From the NCBI RefSeq assembly GCF_024756275.1, contig NZ_JANUGQ010000003.1, positions 310,001-374,000 on the forward strand: DNA of 64,000 bases, written 5' to 3'. A program made the position numbers and the translations under genes. Of this stretch, positions 8,427 to 16,425 are shown piece after piece. How positions within the stretch are numbered: position 1 is the stretch's first letter; each line of letters opens with the position of its first letter. Origin of the DNA: Streptomyces pyxinae. Lineage in GTDB: Bacteria; Actinomycetota; Actinomycetes; Streptomycetales; Streptomycetaceae. The notes below the pieces were generated by a model. The model had not been told where the DNA came from and made no database searches. It worked only from the letters and a program-made list of their open reading frames with translations.

Positions 8427-9407
8427 ATGCATGCGATCACGATTCCGGAACCCGGCGGTCCCGAGGCGCTCGTATGGGCCGAGGTACCCGACCCCGTGCC
8501 CGGCGAGGGCGAAGTGCTCGTGGAGGTGGCGGCGGGCGCCGTCAACCGTGCCGATGTACTCCAGCGGCAGGGGTTCTACGACCCACCGCCCGGCGCCTCC
8601 CCCTATCCCGGCCTGGAGTGCTCCGGCCGGATCACGGCGCTGGGCGCCGGGGTCTCCGGCTGGGCCGTCGGCGACGAGGTGTGCGCCCTGTTGGCGGGCG
8701 GCGGTTACGCGGAGAAGGTCGCGGTGCCGACCGGGCAGCTGCTGCCGGTGCCGGAGGGCCTGGACCTGGTGACGGCGGCCACGCTCCCCGAGGTCACCGC
8801 CACGGTGTGGTCCAACGTCTTCCTGACCGCCGGACTCCGTCCCGGTGAGACGCTGCTGGTGCACGGCGGTTCCAGCGGTATCGGCACCATGGCCGTCCAG
8901 CTGGGCAAGGCGGTCGGCGCCCGGGTGGCGGTGACGGCCGGCGGACCCGAGAAGCTGGCCCGCTGTGCCGAGCTGGGCGCGGACATCCTGATCGACTACC
9001 GCGAGCAGGACTTCGTGGCGGAGCTGCGGGAGGCGACCGACGGGGCGGGCGCGGACGTCATCCTCGACATCATCGGCGCCAAGTACCTGGACCGGAACGT
9101 ACGGGCGCTCGCGGCCAACGGCCGGCTCGCGATCATCGGGCTCCAGGGCGGCAACAAGGGCGAACTGAACCTCGGCGCCCTGCTCGCCAAGCGGGCCGCG
9201 ATCACGGCCACCTCGCTCCGGGCCCGGCCCCCGGCCGAGAAGGCGACCATCGTCGCGGCGGTGCGCGAGCACGTCTGGCCGCTGATCGCCGCGGGCACCG
9301 TGCGGCCGGTGGTGGACCGGACCTTCCCGATGGCCGAGGCGCCCGAGGCGCACCGGACGATGGAGGCGAGCGGCCACATCGGCAAGATCCTGCTCACCAC
9401 CGGCTGA
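8427..9407 (+). CDS. NAD(P)H:quinone oxidoreductase, zinc-independent MDR/PIG3 type
   Basis: The 326-residue product is a medium-chain dehydrogenase/reductase without structural or catalytic zinc ligands. The N-terminal GroES-like domain includes AGAVNRADVLQRQGFYDPPP and GLECSGRI, typical of the PIG3/quinone oxidoreductase branch. The Rossmann domain has the nucleotide motif VHGGSSGIGTMAVQLGKA (about residues 148-165). It probably reduces quinones or enals with NADPH in the cytoplasm. It is monocistronic, convergent with bpa across the hairpin at 9456. The start is set by the TAGCCT box seven bases upstream. Confidence 0.92.
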   Translation: MHAITIPEPGGPEALVWAEVPDPVPGEGEVLVEVAAGAVNRADVLQRQGFYDPPPGASPYPGLECSGRITALGAGVSGWAVGDEVCALLAGGGYAEKVAVPTGQLLPVPEGLDLVTAATLPEVTATVWSNVFLTAGLRPGETLLVHGGSSGIGTMAVQLGKAVGARVAVTAGGPEKLARCAELGADILIDYREQDFVAELREATDGAGADVILDIIGAKYLDRNVRALAANGRLAIIGLQGGNKGELNLGALLAKRAAITATSLRARPPAEKATIVAAVREHVWPLIAAGTVRPVVDRTFPMAEAPEAHRTMEASGHIGKILLTTG

Positions 9408-9455
9408 TCCGGCCGGCTCTGGGTGCCGGGGGCGACCCCGGCCGCGGAACGGCGA

Positions 9456-9497
9456 ACGGTGCGGGCGGGTGCCCCGGAGGACACTCGCCCGCACCGT
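9456..9497. terminator. Bidirectional hairpin between qor-like gene and bpa
   Basis: Arms at 9456-9471 and 9482-9497 form a 16-bp stem with one G-U pair and a ten-base loop. It lies between two convergent genes, so it can terminate both. No U-tract follows, as usual in Streptomyces. Confidence 0.75.
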
Positions 9498-9659
9498 GTG
9501 TGTCGCCGTGTCCGCCGCGCGCCGCGACGGACACGGCTCGGGACGGACCGGGCCCGCTGCCCGCCCGTACGGATGACGGCAGCGGACCGAGGCAGTCGGA
9601 CGCGATCCCAACACGCGCCCCGGCCGTACGGATGCCGGCCCCGGTACGGACGAGCCCCG

Positions 9660-10211
9660 CTACAGGTACGGACCCGAGCGGACGGGGCCCTGGCCGTGCC
9701 CGTGGTCGTCCTCGTGCGGAAGGCCGGGCGGCAGGGCCCGGCGCATCTGCTCCAGCTGGGCTCGGGCGGCCATCTGCTGGGCGAACAGGGCCGTCTGGAT
9801 GCCGTGGAACAGGCCCTCCAGCCAGCCGACCAACTGCGCCTGCGCGATCCTCAGTTCAGCCTCGGAGGGGATGGCCTCGTCGGTGAAGGGGAGGGAGAGC
9901 CGCTCCAGCTCCTCGACCAGTTCGGGAGCGAGACCGTCCTCCAGCTCCTTCACCGAGCCGGCGTGGATCTCCTTGAGCCGCACCCGGCTGGCCTCGTCCA
10001 GCGGAGCCGCCCGCACTTCCTCCAGCAGCTGCTTGATCATGCTGCCGATCCGCATGACCTTGGCGGGCTGCTCGACCATCTCGGTCACCGGGATCTCGCG
10101 CGCCTCGGCATCGCCGTCCCCCGCACCGCCGCCACCGAGCGCCATGCCGTCCTGTCCCACCACGAGGACCTGGGGGCTCTCCTGCGACCGTTCATTCCTC
10201 GGCATCTCCAT
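9660..10211 (-). CDS. bpa: Bacterial proteasome activator Bpa
   Basis: The 183-residue acidic protein resembles Bpa (PafE; Rv3780 family), an ATP-independent ring that opens the 20S proteasome and delivers unfolded substrates such as HspR. The core from VTEMVEQPAKVMRIGSMIKQ to LVGWLEGLFHGIQTALFAQQ is predicted helical, as in the Bpa four-helix bundle. The protein ends in GPYL; the mycobacterial protein ends in GQYL, the motif that docks into proteasome alpha pockets. The start is the first ATG of MEMPRNER. GAGAAT lies six bases upstream and no ribosome site is seen, suggesting a leaderless mRNA. Confidence 0.88.
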   Translation of the reverse strand: MEMPRNERSQESPQVLVVGQDGMALGGGGAGDGDAEAREIPVTEMVEQPAKVMRIGSMIKQLLEEVRAAPLDEASRVRLKEIHAGSVKELEDGLAPELVEELERLSLPFTDEAIPSEAELRIAQAQLVGWLEGLFHGIQTALFAQQMAARAQLEQMRRALPPGLPHEDDHGHGQGPVRSGPYL

Positions 10212-10248
10212 GCCGCCATTCTCTCGCACCGGTTCGCCACCCAGGGGC

Positions 10249-10287
10249 GTGCCCCCGGAGCCGGCCGGCCACCGGCTCCGGGGGCAC
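10249..10287 (-). terminator. Perfect 16-bp hairpin after the ABC exporter operon
   Basis: Arms at 10249-10264 and 10272-10287 are perfectly complementary over 16 bases with a seven-base loop. It follows the ABC permease stop in the direction of transcription and precedes bpa, insulating the two. Confidence 0.8.
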
Positions 10288-10354
10288 CAGCGGCCACCCC
10301 GGTACGGCCCCGGCGGATTCGCCGGAGCCGCCGGGCGGGGGGCCCACTCGTCCG

Positions 10355-13222
10355 TCAGGCCGCCTCGCGGCGGGCCAGTGCCCCGCGCGAGCGGGTGACC
10401 AGGGCGGCGAGGAGCGCGGCGCCCAGCGGCACCAGGATCAGCAGGGTGCCCAGGGTCTCCCAGGGGACCGTGATCGGGATGTGCGGGACATCGGGTACGA
10501 AGCCCTGGTCGAGCGACTTCTCGTAGTCGGCGGTCGCCTGGCGGGCCTCGCTGAGCCGCAGCCCGATCGCGGGCAGTACCCCCGCCGCCGAGCCGAGCAC
10601 CACGCCCATCGCGGCGACCACCCCGCACTGGAACCCGCTCAGCGTCCGGCGCACCCGGGGCGGGGCACCGACGGCGGCCAGCGTCTTGAGATCGGCCTCC
10701 GCGTCGGCCTGGGCGAGCCCGGTGGCGATTCCCGCCGCGCCGATGGTGATCAGACCGGCGAAGATCGTCAGCGAGAGGAGCACGATATTGCTCTCCCCGA
10801 CGAAGCCCTCCTCGATGTGCAGGTCCGCTCCGGCGGCGGTGCGGTCGAGGTCGCCGTCCAGACGCTGGCGCTGCTCGCTGTCCACCGGCTTGTCGGTGGT
10901 GAAGAAGGAGCCGAGCGGAGCCGTGGCCAGCCCGGCCGTCCTGGCCGTCGCCGGGGAGATGATGCCGGCCAGGCCCCAGCCCTGGACCCCGTCGGGCACC
11001 TGGTAGGCAGCGAGCTTCTTGATCTCGCCCGGGACCTCCTTGCCTGCCGCCTGCGCGTTGTCGGCCGCTTCCTGGTCGGTGATCAGCCGGATGGCGATGG
11101 TGCCGTCCTTGTCCCGCTGGGGCTTCTCGAAGGACACCACCTTGCCGTCGGCCAGCGCCCGGGCGGCCCCGGGGTCCTTGATGCCGAGCACCGTCAGCAG
11201 CTTGGCGTCACCGATCACCAGACCGCTCTCACTGGTGAACACGCGCTCGGTGTCGTTGGTCTTGCACCGCCAGTCCTGGCCCAGCTTGCGGCGTTCCGCC
11301 ACCGTGAACTTCTCGGCCGGGTCGGAGCCGTCGGGGGTGTCCACGTAGAGCGGACACTCATTGGCCTTCGGGATGACGATCTCGTGCCGTCCGCAACCCT
11401 CCTTGCTGTCCCACAGGGCGCAGCTCTCCCTGCCCACCAGGATCCGGTCCACATCGGCGCGCACGGCGACCGAGAGATCCCGCTGCACCGCGTCGCGCAC
11501 CGCGGAGACATCCCGCCCGCCGCCCTCGCGGACCATCACCGAGCCGACCCCGTAGGGCAGCTTCGCCTCGTAGCCCGCCCGCTGACCGGCCTCGTCGCTC
11601 GCCGCGTAGGTGGCGACGGCGACCGAACCGGCGACGGCGGCGAGCACGGCGGCCACGGCCGGAGCCGTACGTCCCCGGTTGCGCACCGAGTCCCGCAGCG
11701 CCAGGCGGGGTGAGAGCGGCAGCCAGCGGCCGGTCCGGCCGAAGAGGCCCACGAGTGCCGGAGTCAGCGCGACCACGCCCAGCTCGGCGAGGGCGCTGCC
11801 GGCCGCGACGATCGTCGGCTGGGTCGTGTAGAGGGAGCCGGCCAGGGCGATGGCGGCGCCGGCCGCGACGACGACCAGACCGATCGCCGGCAGCACCCGG
11901 CTGGCGGCGCGCACCCCCCGGCGGCCGGTGAGCGACGCGAGCACGGTCTGCCGGGAGGCGGTGACGGCGGGCACGATGGCGGCGAGCAGCCCGGTGACCA
12001 CGGCCAGCAGGGCGATGCCGAGCAGTTCCAGCGGCCGGATCTCGAAGGCGCCGAACCGCTTGCCCATCGTCTCCTCCAGCACCGGCTGAAGGGCGCGGGT
12101 GAGGCCGATGCCCAGCACCGTGCCGGTCACCGCCGCGGCGGTACCGATGACCAGGCCACCGGCCAGCACGATGGCCCGGATGTGCCGCCGGTCACCGCCG
12201 TTGGCGCCGACCAGCCCCAGCTGCCGGCGGGAGCGACGGGCGCCCACGGCGAAGGCGGGGCCGGCCAGCAGACAGATCTCCAGCATCGCCAGGCCGACGA
12301 TGGTGGCCAGGATCGCGAGCATTTCCTTGCCGAGGGGGCCGTCCGATTCCCAGCGCTGGTAGTCGGGGCGCTGGTAGAGCGGGACATCGGCGTCGGCGGG
12401 CGGGTCCAGGATGACCGCGCGCGACTCGACCCGCACTCCCTTGGCGTTGGTCTCCTTCACCATGTTCCACGTGAAACCGGCCGCGCCGCCGTCCTTCAGT
12501 CCCACGAGATAAGTGGTGTCCGTGTCGACGCCGGTCATCCCGGCCTTGTCGAGCGCCTCCCCGAGCGGCTTGAGCAATGCCCCGGGCAGAGCGTTGACCT
12601 GATTGGCCTTCAGGTCGCCGGGCAGTTCGTAGGAGCCGACGATCCGGTACTCGCGGTCGAGCCCCCGGGCCGCCAGGGCGGAGCCGACCTCCAGCCCGCT
12701 GGCCTCCAGGAAGTGCGTGGTCGCGGCGACCTCGTCGGCCTTCTGGGGGAGACGGCCCTCGACCGGGGTGAGCAGGCCTGCGGCGAGCGGATCGGTCGCC
12801 TTCAGCTCACGGATCTCGCCCTGGAGCAGCCCATGGGTGGTGCGGAGCTTGGCGGTACCGAGGGAGTCCGTCAGTACGGTGGCACCTGCCGGGAAGCCCT
12901 TGGACACATCGCCGGGGCCGTCCGGGTACGGCTTGTTGTCATAGTCCCCGACCGGCCGGTAGTCCTCCCCGTCCGGCTTCTGCTCGATCGCGACACCGCC
13001 GTACTCCGGGTCGGAGAGCCGGGCGTCGGCGGCGCCCAGCGAGCGGCTGAGCTTCTCCGTGGTGGACAGCTCGGCGCTGCGCAGGGTCACATCGAGGGCA
13101 CTGACTCCCAGGATCGGCAGGGCGATCATCGCCAGGACCAGGAAGCTGCGCCCCTTGAAGCGCCAGGCGTCCCGGCGGGCTATGCGCACCGCCGCGCGCC
13201 AGGAGTGGAACCAGTTCGTCAC
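10355..13222 (-). CDS. ABC transporter permease with duplicated FtsX domains
   Basis: The 955-residue membrane protein belongs to the MacB/FtsX-like permease family. One TM follows the N-terminal amphipathic stretch (FLVLAMIALPILGVSAL, about residues 28-44), then a large extracellular domain and three TMs of the first FtsX unit around residues 310-440. A second extracytoplasmic domain and final TMs follow at the C-terminus. The second external domain contains a cluster of cysteines (ESCALWDSKEGCG, NECPLYVD, WRCKT), suggesting disulfides. The GTG start overlaps the ATPase stop by four bases. A variant parS site is embedded at 12464. With the ATPase it likely forms an exporter of unknown substrate, perhaps controlled by the neighbouring PadR. 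Confidence 0.9.
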   Translation of the reverse strand: MTNWFHSWRAAVRIARRDAWRFKGRSFLVLAMIALPILGVSALDVTLRSAELSTTEKLSRSLGAADARLSDPEYGGVAIEQKPDGEDYRPVGDYDNKPYPDGPGDVSKGFPAGATVLTDSLGTAKLRTTHGLLQGEIRELKATDPLAAGLLTPVEGRLPQKADEVAATTHFLEASGLEVGSALAARGLDREYRIVGSYELPGDLKANQVNALPGALLKPLGEALDKAGMTGVDTDTTYLVGLKDGGAAGFTWNMVKETNAKGVRVESRAVILDPPADADVPLYQRPDYQRWESDGPLGKEMLAILATIVGLAMLEICLLAGPAFAVGARRSRRQLGLVGANGGDRRHIRAIVLAGGLVIGTAAAVTGTVLGIGLTRALQPVLEETMGKRFGAFEIRPLELLGIALLAVVTGLLAAIVPAVTASRQTVLASLTGRRGVRAASRVLPAIGLVVVAAGAAIALAGSLYTTQPTIVAAGSALAELGVVALTPALVGLFGRTGRWLPLSPRLALRDSVRNRGRTAPAVAAVLAAVAGSVAVATYAASDEAGQRAGYEAKLPYGVGSVMVREGGGRDVSAVRDAVQRDLSVAVRADVDRILVGRESCALWDSKEGCGRHEIVIPKANECPLYVDTPDGSDPAEKFTVAERRKLGQDWRCKTNDTERVFTSESGLVIGDAKLLTVLGIKDPGAARALADGKVVSFEKPQRDKDGTIAIRLITDQEAADNAQAAGKEVPGEIKKLAAYQVPDGVQGWGLAGIISPATARTAGLATAPLGSFFTTDKPVDSEQRQRLDGDLDRTAAGADLHIEEGFVGESNIVLLSLTIFAGLITIGAAGIATGLAQADAEADLKTLAAVGAPPRVRRTLSGFQCGVVAAMGVVLGSAAGVLPAIGLRLSEARQATADYEKSLDQGFVPDVPHIPITVPWETLGTLLILVPLGAALLAALVTRSRGALARREAA
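12464..12477. promoter_or_regulatory. Variant parS site GTTCCACGTGAAAC inside the permease gene
   Basis: The sequence differs from the perfect parS palindrome by one base in one arm (TTCC instead of TTTC). As I recall, Streptomyces parS sites with a single arm mismatch bind ParB in S. coelicolor. It is intragenic, so coding constraints could also explain it. Confidence 0.6.
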
Positions 13223-14061
13223 CGCTCTGCCGCCTGCCCGGAGAGAAGGGAGTCGGCGTGGCTCCGTACGGTCTGGTCGACCACGGCGCCGTCCCGCAGG
13301 AAGACGACCCGGTCGGCCCAGGCGGCGAACCGGGGCTCATGGGTCACCAGCACTCCGGCGGCACCCGCGTCGCACCGGGCGCGCAGCAGCGAGAGCACCG
13401 ACTCGCCGGTCTCGGAGTCCAGGGCGCCGGTCGGCTCGTCGGCCAGCACCAGCCGCCGGTCGCCGACCAGCGCCCGGGCGATGGCCACCCGCTGCTGCTG
13501 GCCGCCGGACATCTCGTCCGGGAACCGGTCGGCCAGGTGACCGAGGTTCATCTCCTCCAGCGCGGCGACGGCCTCACCGCGCGCCTTGCGGGCGGAGACG
13601 CCGTCCAGTTCCCGGGGGAGGGCCACGTTCTCGGCGGCGGTGAGCGCCGGGACCAGGTTGTAGTCCTGGAAGACATAGCCGATGCTGCGGCGGCGCAACG
13701 CGGCCAGGGTCTTGCGGTCGGCGGTGGTGATGTCGGTGTTCTCGACGATCACCCGGCCGGAGGTGGGGGAGTCCAGACCGCCGGCGATGGTGAGCAGCGT
13801 GGACTTGCCGGAGCCGGACGGGCCCATCACGGCGACCAGCTCGCCCGGGAACACGTCGAGGTCGATCCCGCGCAGGGCGTGCACCTCGGTGGCGCCGGTG
13901 CCGTGCACCCGGGTCAGCTGCTGGAGCCTGAGCACGGGCTCCCGGGACGACGGCGACGAGGCCGCGGACGGCGATGACGCCGGAGACAGCGATGAGTGGG
14001 ATGACGGTGACGACTGCGGTGACTGCGGTGATTGCGGTGACGACGAAGCGAACGATGACAT
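13219..14061 (-). CDS. ABC transporter ATP-binding protein, MacB/LolD type
   Basis: The 280-residue product starts with about 50 Ser/Pro-rich residues, an unusual low-complexity leader. The ATPase domain then has Walker A GPSGSGKST, Q-loop FQDYNLVPALTA, signature MSGGQQQRVAIARAL, Walker B RLVLADEPTGALDS and the H-loop VTHEP. It energises the adjacent FtsX permease. The ATG is chosen because GAGGGGGG lies about ten bases upstream. The final TGA overlaps the permease GTG, so the two are co-translated. No resistance determinant or lantibiotic gene is adjacent to reveal the substrate. Confidence 0.93.
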   Translation of the reverse strand: MSSFASSSPQSPQSPQSSPSSHSSLSPASSPSAASSPSSREPVLRLQQLTRVHGTGATEVHALRGIDLDVFPGELVAVMGPSGSGKSTLLTIAGGLDSPTSGRVIVENTDITTADRKTLAALRRRSIGYVFQDYNLVPALTAAENVALPRELDGVSARKARGEAVAALEEMNLGHLADRFPDEMSGGQQQRVAIARALVGDRRLVLADEPTGALDSETGESVLSLLRARCDAGAAGVLVTHEPRFAAWADRVVFLRDGAVVDQTVRSHADSLLSGQAAER

Positions 14062-14325
14062 GGGAGTCGGCCCCCCTCTGGGACACATGTGGGACGCACC
14101 ACCGGCACGGTGCTCGGGCACGGCCGGCGGGGCGATGAGCGGATGTACGGAAGCGAACGCGCGAGCGGGGATCGCGCGGCCGTCATGTGTGGGGTGTGGA
14201 GCGCGGAGGTACGGAGCCCGCAGGGCGCGGCAGCCGGGCGCGGTGGCCGGGAGGTGCGGCGCCCGGTTCGGCAGGGCCCCCGGGGTCGGCGGCGCCCGGC
14301 TCGGCGGCGCGAGCGGGCCGGTGGC

Positions 14326-15003
14326 CTACCCGACGGGGCGGCCCGAGGGATGCGGCCCCGGGACGCCGGCGCCGGCCGCCGGAGGGTCGGACGCGGCGGC
14401 CGTGGGGTCGGCGGGCGGCGGGGTCGGCGGGGTCACCGCGGCGGGCCGGGCGGCGGCCGTGGTGGCGAGCCTGATCAGCCGGGCCTCGCAGTGGTCGAGC
14501 CAGCGGGCCTCGGCCTCGGTCTGGAAGATCAGCTGCTCCAGCACCAGCAGCCAGGCCACGTCGTCGCGCTCGTGCGCGGCGCCGGTCTCCAGGGCGGTGA
14601 GGGCCCGGGCCTTGAGCCGGGTGTAGTCCTGCATCGCCCGGACGGTGTGGCGCCGCTGGGACTGGATGACCTCGCGGATGTCGACGCCCGGGGTCCCGAC
14701 CGCCATCGCCAGTTTGATGGCCAGCTCGTCGCGGGCCGGGCTGGTGCGGTCCACCGGCCGCCCGAACCAGGTCCGCAGCTCGGCACGGCCGGCCTCGGTG
14801 ATCGTGTAGAGGACGTGTCCGGCTCCGTCCTCGCCGCTCTGCGCGACCAGCCCGTCGCGTTCCAGCCGGCTGAGGGTGGTGTACACCTGCCCCACATTGA
14901 GCGGCCAGGTGGAACCGGTACGCGACTCGAACTCCGAGCGGAGCTGAGAACCGTAACGCGGGCCCGGTTCAAGAAGGGCGAGCAGCCCGTGACGGATCGA
15001 CAT
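14326..15003 (-). CDS. PadR-family transcriptional regulator
   Basis: The 225-residue product has a winged helix of PadR type: SIRHGLLALLEPGPRYGSQL, then LNVGQVYTTLSRLERDGLV and a wing ending in YTITEAGR. A PadR C-terminal helical domain (about residues 85-180) would dimerise it. The tail is Ala/Pro-rich. PadR proteins commonly repress efflux genes, and the ABC exporter lies directly downstream on the same strand after 264 bases. The ATG starts inside the palindrome at 15001-15013, so autorepression is likely. A TATACA box eight bases upstream suggests a leaderless mRNA. Confidence 0.88.
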   Translation of the reverse strand: MSIRHGLLALLEPGPRYGSQLRSEFESRTGSTWPLNVGQVYTTLSRLERDGLVAQSGEDGAGHVLYTITEAGRAELRTWFGRPVDRTSPARDELAIKLAMAVGTPGVDIREVIQSQRRHTVRAMQDYTRLKARALTALETGAAHERDDVAWLLVLEQLIFQTEAEARWLDHCEARLIRLATTAAARPAAVTPPTPPPADPTAAASDPPAAGAGVPGPHPSGRPVG

Positions 15004-15025
15004 ACTCAGTATGTATACCGAGTAT
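15001..15025. promoter_or_regulatory. PadR operator candidate: CATACT-C-AGTATG plus ATAC-CGA-GTAT
   Basis: Two adjacent AT-rich dyads stand out in this GC-rich DNA: CATACTCAGTATG at 15001-15013 and ATACCGAGTAT at 15015-15025. They cover the PadR start codon and its presumed -10 box, the usual place for autorepressor binding. The dyads are visible; the link to PadR is inferred from position. Confidence 0.6.
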
Positions 15026-15185
15026 GTCCGTCGCCACAACCCACTCCGGAGGGACCCCGGGGGTCCGTCTCAAGGAGGAGGACCAGGGAGAGAGCAGGCA
15101 AGAACGGGGGAGAGCGGGACGGAAACGGGGGCGAGAACGAGGCGAAGGCGGAGGGCGGGGGCAGCGGGACGACGAGCGGGCGGCG

Positions 15186-15872
15186 TCAGCGGCGGCGCAT
15201 CCGCAGGCCCAGGAAGCCGAGCCCGAGGCCCATCATCGAGAAGCCGACTCCCAGCGTGAGCACCGGAATCTGACGCTCCACGGCGCTCTCGGCGGCCCGG
15301 GCGGCCGCCGGTTCGTACGCCCCCTCCGGCGGGGTGCCCTGCGGGTCGGCGGCCGTCCGAGCCTCCTGCCGGGGGGCGGCCCGCTCCCAGTCGTGACCGT
15401 GGCGGCGGCGTTGGTGCTCTGTCGCCGTTCTGGTACGTACCGGGTCGGCGGCGTCCTGCTCCACGTCCTCCGCCGAGGCGCTCAGCGAGGGCTCGGGAGA
15501 CCGTCCCGGCCGCTCCCGCCCTTCCCCGGCGGGGCGCCCGGCCAGCGAGGGCGAGGGCACCGGGCGCGCGGGTCCGTGGGCGGAGGGCGAACCGGTCGGC
15601 GACGGCTCCGGCGCGGGCACGGCCGGCCGCAGTCCCGCGTCGGGGTCCGCCTCCTCGGCGGGACCGGGCGCACCGAGCCCCTGGCCGGCCTCCGGAGCGG
15701 CGGCCCCGCCCTCGTCGGGTGCGGGGGTCGCGGGCGCGGGCCCGCTGGGACTGACGGCCGGTTCGGTGGCGCCCCCCTCCCCGTCGGCGTACCCGGGGGG
15801 CGGGGCGGCCGCCACGGCGAACAGGAGGGAGGCGCACACCACCGCGCACCGTGAGCCGAGTCCTGGAGTCAC
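15186..15872 (-). CDS. Putative secreted, C-terminally membrane-anchored protein of unknown function
   Basis: I do not recognise a family. The 228-residue product has a signal peptide (about residues 1-28: short basic start, then CAVVCASLLFAVAAA, then a PPGYADG cleavage area). A long Pro/Ala/Glu/Gly-rich disordered middle follows. The C-terminal TM, TLGVGFSMMGLGLGFLGLRM, is followed by RRR. This is the layout of a small wall-spanning anchored protein; no LPxTG is seen. The GTG start follows GGAGGGGG by about eight bases. It lies 182 bases upstream of padR on the same strand but is separated by the PadR operator. Confidence 0.72.
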   Translation of the reverse strand: MTPGLGSRCAVVCASLLFAVAAAPPPGYADGEGGATEPAVSPSGPAPATPAPDEGGAAAPEAGQGLGAPGPAEEADPDAGLRPAVPAPEPSPTGSPSAHGPARPVPSPSLAGRPAGEGRERPGRSPEPSLSASAEDVEQDAADPVRTRTATEHQRRRHGHDWERAAPRQEARTAADPQGTPPEGAYEPAAARAAESAVERQIPVLTLGVGFSMMGLGLGFLGLRMRRR

Positions 15873-16425
15873 CGGGTGACCCCCTCCCGTGCCGAGCCGC
15901 TGGGGTGAGCAGTCGTCATGGCGGCTGCCGGCCGCGACGACGGACTCAGCGTCACACGGCCGGACCCCTCCGGCATCCCGGACGCCCCCAGGGCCACCCG
16001 CAGGGGTTACCCGCCGACCGCTCCGGCGACGAGGACCGCTCCGGCGACGAGGGCGGGCCGTTCCGGCGACGAGGACCGGTCCGTCCACCGGCCGGCTCCG
16101 GCGACGACGAGGCCCGGCCCGTCCGTCGACGGCTCGGGCACCGGCTCCGGCGACGAGGACCGGCCCGTCCACCGGTCGGCTCCGGCGACGGAGACCACCG
16201 GCGGGTCCGGCCATCCAGGCGCTGGCACCGGCCGGCTCCCGGCCGACGGCGGGGCCACCGGCCGGCTCCCGGCCGGCGGCGACCACCGGCGGGTACGGCT
16301 GCCCCGGCGCGGCACCGGGCGCCCCGGCCGCCAGCGGCAGCACTGCTCACCGGGCGCCCCGGCCGGCGGCGGCCACCGGCGGGCGCGGAATGTCCCGGTG
16401 CGGGCACCGGGAGCGGCCGTTCCGG
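15873..16425. repeat. Gene-free spacer with degenerate GGCTCCGGCGACGAGGACCG repeats
   Basis: About 550 bases between two leftward genes. From about 16014 to 16290 it is built of imperfect copies of TCCGGCGACGAGGACCG and GTCCACCGGCCGGCTCCGG, repeated at irregular spacing. No gene motif was found in any frame. The array may be slippage-generated low-complexity DNA. Confidence 0.6.
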
